This document shows positions 35,447 through 44,401 of a DNA stretch of 64,000 bases, in pieces; position 1 is the stretch's first letter, and each line of letters starts with the position of its first letter. The DNA lies in the NCBI GenBank assembly GCA_903912445.1, contig CAIWHP010000199.1:1-64000 (forward strand), written 5' to 3'. The stretch is from an uncultured Lentisphaerota bacterium. GTDB taxonomy: Bacteria > Verrucomicrobiota > Kiritimatiellia > CAIQIC01. The position numbers and the translations under genes were made by a program. The notes under the pieces are model-generated. The model ran no database searches and had not been told where the DNA came from. It saw only the letters and a list, made by a program, of their open reading frames with translations.

Positions 35447-36612
35447 TCACTGCAAGGGCTCCGTGCCTTCTGCAAGCACGGCCAGATAACGCGCATAACT
35501 GTAGATCCGGTTGCGCCGTTGGCCGGTGACCTCTTTGATCAGACCGAGGTCAGCCATGGCCGCCAATGACTTGGCCACCGAACTTTGTACCAATCCGCTC
35601 CTCTGGCTGACGACCCCCACGGAAACCACAGGCGTTTGAATCAAGACATCCAACACGCGCAGGGCTGACCCGGTCAGCCTCTTCAACGTCGCCAGACGGG
35701 CGCGGTCTTCACGGATGATGGCCGACAGCCGATGGGCGGCGTCCACCGCTTGGCCCGCGGTTTCCTGAACCGCCTTGATAAAAAATTCGACCCACGCTTC
35801 CCAGTCACCACCTGTCCGCACCTGTTGCAGTAGATCGTAATACGCCTGCCTGTGCTGCTTGAAGTACAGGCTCACGTAGAGCATCGGCTCACGGAGGACA
35901 CGCTCATGGCAGAGCAAGAGCGTGATCAGCAACCGGCCGAGCCGGCCGTTCCCATCAAGAAAGGGATGTATGGTTTCAAACTGGACATGGGCCAGGGCGG
36001 CCTTGAGCAATGAGGGCGTCCGCTCGGGGTCATCGTTCAGGAACCGCTCCAGGTCGGTCAAGCAAGCGGCCAGCCGTTCCGGTGGCGGCGGTACAAAACG
36101 GGCATTGCCGGGCAGCGTGCCGCCGATCCAGTTCTGGCTCCGGCGAAACTCGCCGGGTTGTTTATCTGCACCGCGCCCCTTGGCCAATAGCTTGGCATGA
36201 ATTTCCCGAAGCAAACGATTGCAGAGCGGAAAGCCGGAACGCAGACGACGCAACCCGTACTCCATGGCCGTCACATAATTCGATACCTCGCGGACATCAT
36301 CCAGCGGCACGCCGGGAGTGCCTTCCAATTCGAACAGCAGGAGATCGGAAAGCGACGATTGCGTGCCCTCGATCTGCGAGGAGAGCACCGCCTCTTTACG
36401 AATATAGACGTAGAGAAAAAGAGAGGTATCGGGCAGCATGGCCGTGATGCCATCCAAGCGGCCCAGCGCCAGCAGCGCATGATCCACTTCGGATCTGATT
36501 TCGCCCGTCAACTCCAGGGTGGCCTGGGCGGCAGCGGCGCGGGGACGAAGGCCACCACCTTTTCGCCGCTGGTAGAGGACGTCACATGCTGGCCTGGGGA
36601 GACACGCTTCAT
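35447..36612 (-). pseudogene. Fic-family protein gene with a one-base frameshift
   Basis: The main part (35447-36511, up to 354 residues) is a Fic protein with helix-turn-helix end. It has the inhibitory-helix-like motif 'SSQIEGTQSSLSDLL', the active-site motif 'HPFLDGNGRLGRLL', and a C-terminal winged helix ('VGVVSQRSGLVQSSVAKSLA'). Fic enzymes transfer AMP to hydroxyl groups of target proteins. The expected N-terminus lies in another frame: ATG 36612 gives 'MKRVSPGQHV' through 'FVPAPLPPRPP', then the frame runs to a stop at 36508-36510. The conserved continuation 'LELTGEIRSEVD' starts at 36517 in the second frame. Loss of one C in the run at 36517-36519 explains this. A short product from TTG 36511 is possible; a sequencing error is the alternative. 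Confidence 0.85.
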
Positions 36613-36629
36613 ACGCCTATTTTGCTGCT

Positions 36630-36654
36630 CAAAATAACCCTTGCTCTTATTTTG
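36630..36654. promoter_or_regulatory. Inverted repeat ahead of the Fic gene
   Basis: CAAAATAA and TTATTTTG pair exactly across nine bases, 18 bp upstream of ATG 36612. A third half-site (CAAAATA on the minus strand) lies between it and the start. A perfect 8-base hairpin, CACCTTTTgctAAAAGGTG, is at 36700-36718. Because the Fic protein ends in a winged helix, an autoregulatory operator is plausible, though not shown. Confidence 0.45.
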
Positions 36655-36788
36655 CGATAACCGCCAAGCGCAAATAGTCATCTTGAAGGGACTTCTCAAC
36701 ACCTTTTGCTAAAAGGTGAGACGGCAACCCTGCCGAGGCGTTCAGCAGCCGGGCCATGCCTGCGATCTTTCCGCTCGGCGTCGGTCGC

Positions 36789-37934
36789 TCAGGCGAGCGT
36801 GACCCAGCGGCCGCTGGCGGCGGAGGCGAGGACGGCGTCGCACACCTTCGTCGTCTCCAGCGCCTCGCGGAAGGTCGGCGAGGTCGATACGCCGTGCGCC
36901 GCCGCTTCGAGGAAGTCGGCCACCTGGTGCACGAAGCTGTGCTCGTAGCCGATCTGCAGGCCGGGCACCCACCACGCCTTCATGTAGGGCTGGTCGCCAT
37001 CGCTGACGTGGATGTTGCGCCAGCCGCGCACGGTGGACTCGTCGGCATGGTCGAAATACTGCAGCCGGTGCAGGTCGTGCAGGTTCCAGGCGATGGAGGC
37101 TTTCTCGCCGTTGATCTCGAAGGTGTACTCCGCCTTGTGGCCGCGCGCGTAGCGGGTGGACTCGAAGATCGCCAGCGCCCCGTTGGCGAAGCGCGCGAGG
37201 AAGGCGCACGCGTCGTCGATGCCGACCTTCTCGACCTTGCCGGTCAGCGTGTGCTTGCGCTCCTTGATGAACGTCTCGGTCATCGCCGAGACGGACTTGA
37301 TCGGGCCGTTGATCCAGATCGCCGTGTCGATGCAGTGCGCGAGCAGGTCGCCCGTCACGCCGCTGCCCGCGGCCTTGACGTCCAGCCGCCACAGCCCCGT
37401 GCCGCCCTGCGGCAGGTCGGGCGAGATCGTCCAGTCCTGCAGGAAGTTCGCGCGGTAGTGGAAGATCTTGCCGAGCTTGCCCTCGGCGACGAGGTTTTTC
37501 GCCAGCGTCACCGCCGGCACGCGGCGGTAGTTGTACCAGACGGTGTTGAGCACGCCGGCCTTCTCGACCGCCCGGCACATCTTGAGCCCCTCGGCGGTGT
37601 TGCGGGCGATCGGCTTCTCGCAGAGGATCATCTTGCCGGCCTTCGCCGCGGCCACGGCGATCTCCAGATGGAGGTCGTTGGGCACGCAGATGTCAATGGC
37701 GTCGATGTCCTGGCGCGCGACGAGCTTGCGCCAGTCGGTCTCGACCGAGGCATAGCCCCACTGGTCCGCAAACGCCTGCACCTTCGCCGCGTCCCGCGCG
37801 CAGGCGGCCTTGAGGACCGGCTGTAGCGGGACGTCGAAGAAGTTCGTCACCTTCCGCCACGCGTTGGAGTGGGCCCGGCCCATGAAGCCGTAGCCGACCA
37901 TGCCGATGTTGAGTTTTTTCTTTTTCGCGCTCAT
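36789..37934 (-). CDS. Gfo/Idh/MocA family dehydrogenase (cytoplasmic)
   Basis: 381 residues, ATG 37934 with a GGAGGA site. There is no signal peptide, unlike the 20408 homologue. Rossmann start '[20 protein letters not shown]' (GxGxxG), '[20 protein letters not shown]', and the catalytic '[18 protein letters not shown]' follow in the usual order. The C-terminal substrate domain includes '[20 protein letters not shown]', with the Gly-x-x-Asp-x-x-x-His motif typical of inositol or sugar dehydrogenases. NAD(P)-dependent oxidation of a sugar or cyclitol is likely. It is the last gene of a three-gene operon (cupin, TIM-barrel enzyme, this) and lies 21 bp after the TIM-barrel gene. Confidence 0.92.
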   Translation of the reverse strand: MSAKKKKLNIGMVGYGFMGRAHSNAWRKVTNFFDVPLQPVLKAACARDAAKVQAFADQWGYASVETDWRKLVARQDIDAIDICVPNDLHLEIAVAAAKAGKMILCEKPIARNTAEGLKMCRAVEKAGVLNTVWYNYRRVPAVTLAKNLVAEGKLGKIFHYRANFLQDWTISPDLPQGGTGLWRLDVKAAGSGVTGDLLAHCIDTAIWINGPIKSVSAMTETFIKERKHTLTGKVEKVGIDDACAFLARFANGALAIFESTRYARGHKAEYTFEINGEKASIAWNLHDLHRLQYFDHADESTVRGWRNIHVSDGDQPYMKAWWVPGLQIGYEHSFVHQVADFLEAAAHGVSTSPTFREALETTKVCDAVLASAASGRWVTLA

Positions 37935-37955
37935 GTGTGTCCTCCCTCGCTCCGC

Positions 37956-39014
37956 TTACTCCTGCCACCCGTGCGCACGGCGCACATCGATCATGGCGGC
38001 GAGGATCGAGTTCCACGTCGCCGGCTTGTGCATCACGTCGTTCGGGAACATGCAGCCGTCCCAGCACAGGTGCCGGATGGCGCGGGTCGGCTTCCCGGTC
38101 GCGTCGCGCAGCCACTGGCCGGAGGCCCACACGATGTCGAGCTTGCCGTTCGGGTCGCGCGGCAGGCAGTGCCGGCCGGTCTTGTCGTGCGTGCCCTGGC
38201 CCTTCACGGTCGCGTCGTTCTGGGCCACATGGAAATCGATCGTCCACGGCCGCAGCGCCGCGGCGAGTTTTGTATAGGCCACATGGAAGGTCGCCTGGTC
38301 CTTCCAGTCGAAGCTAGCGGGCACCAGGCGGTCCTCCGGCGCGTTGTAGCCGAGCATGTAGAGGAGCGTGTGCGCCATGTCGGCCTGGAAGCCGAGCACC
38401 TTCGGGCGGCCGACGCCCTCGAGCACCTGGAGCATCGTGCGCCACGAGTGCATGCCGCCCCAGCAGATCTCGCCCTCGGCGGCGAGCCGCTCGCCGTGCT
38501 CCTCCGCCACGTCGCAGGCCTTCGAGAACGTGTCGATGATCAGCTTCGTGTTGCCCGCGGGATCCTTCGCCCAGTCGGCCACGCCGCCGGCGGAGTCGAT
38601 GCGGATGACGCCGTCGGGACGGACGCCGAGCTTCTTCAGCGTCTGGCCGATGCGGCACGCCTTGCGGACCTGCGTGACGAACTGCGCGCGCTGCGCGGCG
38701 TCGCCCATCGCCGAGCCGCCGCCGGCCGGGGGCCAGACGGGCGCCACGAGCGAGCCGGCGACGAGCTGCTTCGCGCGGAGCCGGTCGGCCAGCCGCGCGA
38801 GGTCGGCGTCGGTCGAGTCGATGTCCACGTGCGGCGCGCAGAGGAAGAGATCGATGCCGTCGAATTTGATGCCATCCACATCCGCTGCGGCGGTCAGGTC
38901 GATCATCGTCTGCAGGTCAATGAGGGGCTCCGGCGTGTCCGGCCCTTTCCCGACCACTCCGGGCCACGCGGCATTGTGCAGTTTCGGGAAGTTGTTGGCG
39001 TTTGCTTCAATCAT
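37956..39014 (-). CDS. TIM-barrel sugar isomerase/epimerase-like enzyme
   Basis: 352 residues from ATG 39014, whose codon overlaps the stop of the upstream gene (ATGA), with an 'aggaacgaac' site. It fits the xylose-isomerase-like TIM barrel (AP_endonuc_2 clan): 'VDGIKFDGIDLFLCAPHVDI', 'GVIRIDSAGGVADWAKD', 'EEHGERLAAEGEICWGGMHS', 'KVLGFQADMAHTLLYMLGY', 'WTIDFHVAQNDATVKGQGTH'. The Glu, Asp and two His residues in those strands are probable metal ligands. No signal peptide. With the neighbouring cupin and dehydrogenase it probably handles one sugar or cyclitol in the cytoplasm; the identity of that substrate cannot be read from sequence. Confidence 0.87.
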   Translation of the reverse strand: MIEANANNFPKLHNAAWPGVVGKGPDTPEPLIDLQTMIDLTAAADVDGIKFDGIDLFLCAPHVDIDSTDADLARLADRLRAKQLVAGSLVAPVWPPAGGGSAMGDAAQRAQFVTQVRKACRIGQTLKKLGVRPDGVIRIDSAGGVADWAKDPAGNTKLIIDTFSKACDVAEEHGERLAAEGEICWGGMHSWRTMLQVLEGVGRPKVLGFQADMAHTLLYMLGYNAPEDRLVPASFDWKDQATFHVAYTKLAAALRPWTIDFHVAQNDATVKGQGTHDKTGRHCLPRDPNGKLDIVWASGQWLRDATGKPTRAIRHLCWDGCMFPNDVMHKPATWNSILAAMIDVRRAHGWQE

Positions 39015-40318
39015 GTTCGTTCCTCCTGCTTGCGTTGTTGCTTCGCTTGTTTGGTGGTTCCAGTTTGCTTGCCGACGCCCGGCGCCTCGGGGTTCACCTC
39101 GGGGCCGAAATAGCGCAGGACGACCAGCGGTTCGGTGGCGGACGTGTTTTCGTAGACGACGCCCGCGCGGGCGGCGCCATCGACGACGAAGACCTCGTCC
39201 TCGGTCAACTCGGTGAATCGGATCAGCTTCGGGCACGACAGCCGCTGCCCGTTGATCAGGCCTTCGCCCTGCACGGTGATCAGGCCGTAGGCCCCGTTGT
39301 CGCGCACGGTGCACTTCGCGCCGGGGAGCACGGTCAGCTCCTTGGCCGTCACGCACTGCCAGCCCTGAATGCGCCCGTAGCAGATCCACTTGTCGAGGTA
39401 GCCCTCCGCCGCCGAGCCGCCCGCGGACACGGGTTCGAGGTAGTGGTTCGCCTTGAAATCGGGATCCGTGTTCTGCTCCCAGTCGAGCTGCTCGACGAGG
39501 TAGTCGAGGTCGTGGTGCTTCTTCGGCGGCACGTCCTTGACGAGCAGCGCCCACGGCACCTCGCGGCCCTCGACGAGGCTCTGGTACATCCCGAACACAT
39601 CCGAGCCCCACTGCGGCTCATAGGTGCACAGCGAGCCCGGAGCGTGCAGCACGCACGGCGGCACGAGCCAGCCGGTGCCGGGCTTCAGGCGGTAGGCCTG
39701 CGCGAGGTCGAGGATGCCGTTGTCGCCGCGGTTCCAGTTCTCGAGGCAGCGCCGCACCTGCGCCTTGGTCGTGCCCGGGATCAGCCCAAAGAACGTGTAG
39801 GGGAAATTGTTCCCCACATTGTTGTGCTGTGTCGGATAGTAGTAGGCCTCCGGCTTGCCTTCCTGGCCGACCAGCTTCGCCTGCGCCGCGCTCTGGTGCA
39901 TGTGATGCGGGATCGGACCCATGTTGTCGAAGAACTTGCTGTAGACCGGCCAGCGCCGGTACTTCTTCCAGATGTCGGCGCCCACCGCCGTCGCGCCCAG
40001 CTCTGCCACCGCAGCGCGCAGCTGCAGCCGCTGCCCCTCGAAGACCACGTAGCTCAGGCCCTCGTCCGGCACGCGCCCGTCGTTGGCCGCCTCGGTCGTC
40101 GAGGCGAACCAGCGCTCGTCGATGCCGCCGCGGTTCAGGCCGTAGGCATAGAGATCGTCCGGGTGCAGCTTGATGCGCCGCCCGGGATGGAGGAACGACC
40201 GCGGCACCCAGTTCGGCGCCAGCCGCAGCACGCCGCGGCCCGCGTCGAGGGCCGACTGCGCGGCCGCGCGGACGTTTGATTTGAGGGTCTTCAGGTCGGT
40301 TACGGATTTCACCTTCAT
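39011..40318 (-). CDS. Cupin-type sugar isomerase, mannose-6-phosphate isomerase-like
   Basis: 435 residues, ATG 40318 with an 'aggaagcccggc' site. The cupin core carries the metal motif 'MGPIPHHMHQSAAQAKLVG' (two or three His in HHMHQ), a Glu in 'GKPEAYYYPTQHNNVGN', and a late His in 'WLVPPCVLHAPGSLCTYEPQ', the order seen in class I phosphomannose isomerase-like proteins. The C-terminal third is a second cupin-like half ('GLITVQGEGLINGQRLSCPK'). It ends in a Lys/Gln-rich tail and shares four bases with the next gene, so translation is coupled. It heads the operon; isomerisation of a hexose or hexose phosphate is the likely activity. Confidence 0.82.
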   Translation of the reverse strand: MKVKSVTDLKTLKSNVRAAAQSALDAGRGVLRLAPNWVPRSFLHPGRRIKLHPDDLYAYGLNRGGIDERWFASTTEAANDGRVPDEGLSYVVFEGQRLQLRAAVAELGATAVGADIWKKYRRWPVYSKFFDNMGPIPHHMHQSAAQAKLVGQEGKPEAYYYPTQHNNVGNNFPYTFFGLIPGTTKAQVRRCLENWNRGDNGILDLAQAYRLKPGTGWLVPPCVLHAPGSLCTYEPQWGSDVFGMYQSLVEGREVPWALLVKDVPPKKHHDLDYLVEQLDWEQNTDPDFKANHYLEPVSAGGSAAEGYLDKWICYGRIQGWQCVTAKELTVLPGAKCTVRDNGAYGLITVQGEGLINGQRLSCPKLIRFTELTEDEVFVVDGAARAGVVYENTSATEPLVVLRYFGPEVNPEAPGVGKQTGTTKQAKQQRKQEERT

Positions 40319-40797
40319 GCCGGGCTTCCTTTGTTTTCAAGGCGGTGTTCCGCCGCGTTTATTTTCAAGCATGGCAGGCCGTCGCATGCGAGCGCGGCGG
40401 CGGAGGAATAGAGCGGACGCCAGCTGCACGCCGCCGCGCACGGGTCCGCGCTGACGGAGGCGCGCGGAATGGGATCAGGCCCGCGTCCAGAAAACGACGC
40501 GGCACAGACCGGCGCGTTCAAACCAAACTGTACGCCCACAGCGGCACCTCGCTTCGCACGCCCTTCAGCAGGCTGGGCTAACCGCCCAGAAACCCGGCCA
40601 GAAAAGCAATTGCATGGTGCGGATGATGCCCGATGAAAAACGGAACGCAAGACAGAATTTGCTTCGCCCGAAAAACAGCCCATTCCCCCGTTTGCGGCGC
40701 GCCCCGCGTATGAAACGATCAGCCGCAGCGGTTATCAGAAGCAGCGCAGCGAAGAGCGAACATTGCCACAGCGAATGGAAGCGGGTAGAAACCACCC
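40319..40797. other. Gene-free gap between divergent genes
   Basis: 479 bp between the cupin gene (leftward) and the MtfA-type gene (rightward). No dyad, hairpin or credible coding stretch was found; the short open frames here have no family resemblance and no ribosome site. Promoters for both flanking units are expected here. Confidence 0.5.
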
Positions 40798-41577
40798 ATG
40801 AGCTATCTGCATCCCTTTCGTGATCGTCGGCGGCAGGAGTTGGCGGAGCAGCCTTTTCCGGCGACGTGGTCGCAGGTCATCGACCGGAACGCGCCCATCT
40901 GCCGGTGTCTGCATCCAGACGAACGGCAGCGGCTGGAGGATGTGATCAAGGTGTTCATCGCCGAGAAGCATTTCGAGGGCTGTGGGGGACTGACCATCAC
41001 CGACGAGATCAAGGTGACGATTGCGGCGCAGGCGTGCCTGCTACTGCTCAACCTCCATCACGACTATTATGAAAGGCTGGTCAGCATCCTGGTGTACCCG
41101 GAGAGTTTCAACGTCGAGCAAACCGAACGGGGCCCGGCGAGCACCATCTCGGTCGCGAGCCAGGCGGTGATGGGGCTCTCGTCCAGCACCGGCGCCGTGG
41201 TGCTGTCCTGGCCGGACACGCTAGGCGGGGCGCAGAATCCCGAGGACGGCGTCAACGTTGTCTTCCACGAGTTCGCCCACCAACTCGACCAGTTGGACGG
41301 CGCCATGGACGGCGCGCCGGGTCTGGACAGCGCCTCCATGTATCGGGAGTGGGCTCAGGTGCTGGGCTCAGAGTATAAACGGCTGCAGGAGGATGTTGCG
41401 ACGGGCACGCCGTCCCTCATCAGCGAGTACGGGGCCACGAAGCCGGCGGAGTTTTTTGCGGTGGCGACCGAACTCTTCTTCGAAAGGCCGGGCGAACTCC
41501 AACAGCAGCACCCCGCGCTCTATGAGGAATTCAGGCAGTACTTCCATCAGGATCCCGCCGCGCGGCAGCAGTGCTGA
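40798..41577 (+). CDS. mtfA: Zinc-dependent peptidase of the MtfA (M90) family
   Basis: 259 residues, the usual length of MtfA. The zinc motif 'VVFHEFAHQLDQLDGAMDG' (HEFAH near residues 158-162) and the later 'KPAEFFAVATELFFERP' (glutamate ligand region) are complete, and 'TDEIKVTIAAQACLLLLN' near residue 70 is characteristic. In E. coli MtfA is a cytoplasmic aminopeptidase that binds the Mlc repressor and so influences glucose transport; whether that partner exists here is unknown. No signal peptide. It is a single-gene unit as far as can be seen, followed by repeats. Confidence 0.93.
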   Translation: MSYLHPFRDRRRQELAEQPFPATWSQVIDRNAPICRCLHPDERQRLEDVIKVFIAEKHFEGCGGLTITDEIKVTIAAQACLLLLNLHHDYYERLVSILVYPESFNVEQTERGPASTISVASQAVMGLSSSTGAVVLSWPDTLGGAQNPEDGVNVVFHEFAHQLDQLDGAMDGAPGLDSASMYREWAQVLGSEYKRLQEDVATGTPSLISEYGATKPAEFFAVATELFFERPGELQQQHPALYEEFRQYFHQDPAARQQC

Positions 41578-41867
41578 AAGGCTTCTGCGATCAATGATTC
41601 TGCTGCTCTTCTCTGGTGAAGCATTAGACAGAATCATTAAGGGCAGAACTATTCGGACTTCGGCGGCCGAAGGTGGTGCCATTCCTGCCTTGTCTTCATG
41701 ATTTTGCTGCCAATGATTCTGCCGTTCTTCTTCGGCGGGACCCGTTCAACACGCTGACCGCTCCTGCCCGCCTTGAAAAGCCCGTGGATGAAGATTGAGG
41801 ACGACGACGAGAACGAGGACGATTAAGCTGAGTCAGATTATTGCATGATGTTCAATAGAGGGCGGGG
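41578..41867. repeat. Interspersed repeats: AATGATTCTGC palindromes and GAGGACGA tract
   Basis: Convergent gap of 290 bp. 'AATGATTCTGCTGCTCTTCT' (about 41593) is mirrored by 'AGACAGAATCATTAAGGGCA' (about 41627) and repeated as 'AATGATTCTGCCGTTCTTCT' (about 41712). A second family, 'gaggacgacgacgagaacga' followed by 'ggacga' (41797-41823), recurs in inverse orientation at 59566-59607. No gene is supported. Confidence 0.7.
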
Positions 41868-42764
41868 TTAGCGGTAGGCCAAGGCCGCGAGGACGGTGTT
41901 GGTGTGGATGCGGACGACGTCTTCGATGTCGACAGGATAACCGCCGCCCAAGGTGACGACGACCGGGACCTGCGCGGCCGCCGCCGCGGCGAAGACCCGG
42001 CGGTCGCGTTCCATGAGCCCGGCCTCCGATAGCTTCAGGCCGCCGAGGGTATCCTTCGCACTGGGATCCGCGCCCGCCTGGTAGTGGATGAGATCGAGCG
42101 GGCGCGAACCATCGAGGATGATCTCCAAGGCGGAAGCGAGCGCCGCGAGATACTCCTCGTCACCGGTGCCGTCCTCAAGCTCGACATCGAGCGAGTTGCG
42201 CTCCTTGAAATAGGGGAAGGCCCGCCGCTGGTGCATGGAAAACGTGAACACCGTGGGGTCATTTCTGAAGATCCAGGCGGTGCCGTCGCCCTGGTGCAGA
42301 TCGCAGTCGATGACCGCAGCCCTCTTGATCAGGCCGCGTCCTTGCAGGCTCCGCAGGCTGACGGCGATATCGTTGATCAAGCAGAACCCGGCGCCATGGT
42401 CGGGGAAGGCATGGTGGAAGCCCCCGCCCAGGTGCACACACACGCCGTCCTTGAGCGCTTGCTCGCTGGCTTGGATGGAGCCGCCGGCCGTCCTCCAGAA
42501 GAAATCCACCACCGCCTGATGGAGCGGGATTTCCAGCCGCTCGATTTCCGCGGCCGAGAAATCCACCGCCTGGAGCTTCTCCCAGAACTCCGTGGTATGG
42601 ACGCGCAAAATATCTTCGTCATCGGCCAGTTGGGCCTTGATGACATCCTGGTCCGTGATCACGCCCTGGCCCTTCAGCCGTTCAAGCACGCGGGCATATT
42701 TCGAGGTGTGCCAGGGATGCTGGCCAATGCCGATCGCGTAGTGCTCGGAGTAAACCACCTTCAT
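41868..42764 (-). CDS. Histone deacetylase family (class II-like) amidohydrolase
   Basis: 298 residues from ATG 42764. The arginase/deacetylase-fold motifs occur in order: 'HLGGGFHHAFPDHGAGFCLI' (catalytic His-His near residue 125), 'AAVIDCDLHQGDGTAWIF' (Asp and His zinc ligands), 'IHYQAGADPSAKDTLGGLKL' (third ligand Asp) and 'VVVTLGGGYPVDIEDVVRIH'. Bacterial members deacetylate small molecules or proteins, such as acetoin-utilisation AcuC, polyamines or acyl-lysines. No signal peptide. It starts about 190 bp from the divergent GH16 gene. The specific substrate cannot be read from sequence. Confidence 0.92.
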   Translation of the reverse strand: MKVVYSEHYAIGIGQHPWHTSKYARVLERLKGQGVITDQDVIKAQLADDEDILRVHTTEFWEKLQAVDFSAAEIERLEIPLHQAVVDFFWRTAGGSIQASEQALKDGVCVHLGGGFHHAFPDHGAGFCLINDIAVSLRSLQGRGLIKRAAVIDCDLHQGDGTAWIFRNDPTVFTFSMHQRRAFPYFKERNSLDVELEDGTGDEEYLAALASALEIILDGSRPLDLIHYQAGADPSAKDTLGGLKLSEAGLMERDRRVFAAAAAAQVPVVVTLGGGYPVDIEDVVRIHTNTVLAALAYR

Positions 42765-42953
42765 AAAAACCCTGTCGTCCGCCGCCTGATGCCACGCGAT
42801 TTCAGGACCGCGCCGCCCAGCACTACGGACATGGCGGAGTATAGTGGGGAAGGTCTTTCTTTCGAGTTTTTTACAAGCCGCCGCTTTGAGGCACACAACA
42901 GATTATCCGCTGTTGGATTGTAACCCCGGATGATTCCGGACATAATTTCCGGC

Positions 42954-44243
42954 ATGCGCAACGCCTTCTTCAGTATCCGGTCGCTGGTCTGGCTCGGCCT
43001 GCTCGCAGGGACCTGCTGGGTCCAGGCGGCCGCGCCAGCGGGTTTCCAGCTGGTCTGGGCCGATGAGTTCGATGGGGCCAAGGTCAACGAGCAAGAGTGG
43101 ACCTATCGCGTGGGCAAGGCCCACTTCTCCCTGTGCGAGGCGGAAGCGGTGTCGCTGGAAAACGGCTGTATGAAAATCCGCGCCGCGCGCGGGCCCAAAC
43201 ACTTCAGCGGCGGCGGCCTGATCACCAAGCGCAAGTTCCTCGAAGGCTATTTCGAGGCGCGGATCAAGCTGGATGGAGGACGCGGCTGGCACGACGCGTT
43301 CTGGACCACGTGGCTCGGCAGCATGGCCGACCGCGCTCCCGAACTGAAGACGAAGCCGCGTATCGAGATCGATGCGCTCGAACACTATCCCACCTTCGAC
43401 GCGCACAAATTTTCCTGCGGCATCATCGAGTGGTATCCGGTGAAGGGCGGCCTCAGCCGTGCCACCCACACGACCCCGGCCGATCTCGGCGCGGACTTCC
43501 ACCTCTACGGCTTCGAGGTCACCAGCAACTACTGCAATTTCTTCTTCGATGACCAGCTGATCCAAACCACCGACCTGCGCGGCGTCGAGCAGGCGGACTT
43601 TCATCTCTGGCTCACGGCGATCGCCACCGCCTCCAACGCGGTGCCGAAAAACGGCGGCACGCTGTTCGACTACCTCCGCTGCTACAAGCCGGACGCCGCC
43701 ACCTATGCGCGCCGCCAGCAGGAGTTCGCGCAGAAAGCGGAGCAGTCTTCCGGTCCCAGCAAATCGCGCGGCGTGGATCTGTGGGTCGAGGTGGCTGACT
43801 TCCCGCAGCTGGGCGGCTGGCAGGTGGGGCGCGATCAAGGTGCGTTGGCGCTGCGCGGGCACGACAAGAAGGACAAGGCGCGGCCGCCCGAGCAGCTCGT
43901 GGCGCGTGCGCGCATCGCGGTGGCCACCGCCGGCACCTATCGGCTCTGGGTGCGCGGCCGCGATTATGCGAGCGAGCAACCCGGGAAGCGTTCCTTCGCC
44001 GTGGCTGTCAATGGCGTCCGTGCTCAGAATTTGTTCGGCACGCATCATCAGGACGGCTTCGCGTGGCAGGACGGCGGCACGTTCACGCTGCCCGCGGACG
44101 CCGTGGCGCTCGAACTGGTGGACACCTCGCAATACTACGCCCGCTGCCACAAGCTGCTGCTGACGACCGATCTCGATTTTCATCCCGACAAGACCGGCCC
44201 GCGCAGCAACGTAAAACACCTCGATGCGCCATCACCAAAATAG
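42954..44243 (+). CDS. Secreted GH16-type glycoside hydrolase
   Basis: 429 residues from ATG 42954 (ATG 42930 would add eight residues before the signal). Signal peptide 'SIRSLVWLGLLAGTCWVQA'. The jelly-roll catalytic domain has 'FQLVWADEFDGAKVNEQEW' and 'EGYFEARIKLDGGRGWHDAF'. The active-site motif 'RIEIDALEHYP' (ExDxxE, nucleophile and acid/base near residues 138-143) is complete. From about residue 285 a separate beta-sandwich ('ARIAVATAGTYRLWVRGRDY') looks like a carbohydrate-binding module. GH16 enzymes cleave beta-1,3/1,4-glucans or galactans such as laminarin, agar and carrageenan; the substrate is undecided. A hairpin terminator follows. Confidence 0.88.
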   Translation: MRNAFFSIRSLVWLGLLAGTCWVQAAAPAGFQLVWADEFDGAKVNEQEWTYRVGKAHFSLCEAEAVSLENGCMKIRAARGPKHFSGGGLITKRKFLEGYFEARIKLDGGRGWHDAFWTTWLGSMADRAPELKTKPRIEIDALEHYPTFDAHKFSCGIIEWYPVKGGLSRATHTTPADLGADFHLYGFEVTSNYCNFFFDDQLIQTTDLRGVEQADFHLWLTAIATASNAVPKNGGTLFDYLRCYKPDAATYARRQQEFAQKAEQSSGPSKSRGVDLWVEVADFPQLGGWQVGRDQGALALRGHDKKDKARPPEQLVARARIAVATAGTYRLWVRGRDYASEQPGKRSFAVAVNGVRAQNLFGTHHQDGFAWQDGGTFTLPADAVALELVDTSQYYARCHKLLLTTDLDFHPDKTGPRSNVKHLDAPSPK

Positions 44244-44280
44244 AAGGCCCAGTGCCAGCGCGGTTGCCGCCGCGCCACCA

Positions 44281-44350
44281 CCTCACGCGGAGCGTGAGGC
44301 CTGCTTTGCTGCCGCCGCCATAGTAGTCCTCTCGCTCCGCGAGAGGCTTT
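44281..44350 (+). terminator. Two hairpins after the GH16 gene; the second is a likely terminator
   Basis: cctcacgc/gcgtgagg (44281-44299) and cctctcgc/gcgagagg (44328-44346) are perfect 8-base stems with 3-base loops. The second is followed directly by cttttg, fitting an intrinsic terminator 85-105 bp after the GH16 stop and 50 bp before the fucosidase start. The two hairpins share the same CTC..C/G..GAG pattern and may be one repeat family. Confidence 0.6.
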
Positions 44351-44401
44351 TGTCCGTCAACCTACCACTCTGAAAAGCTTGTCATAATCAAAGGAGCGAT
44401 C

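Noticed and set aside
40614-40823. Short open frame before the MtfA-type gene
   Set aside because: Basic, low-complexity translation, no ribosome site and overlap with the start of a well-supported gene.
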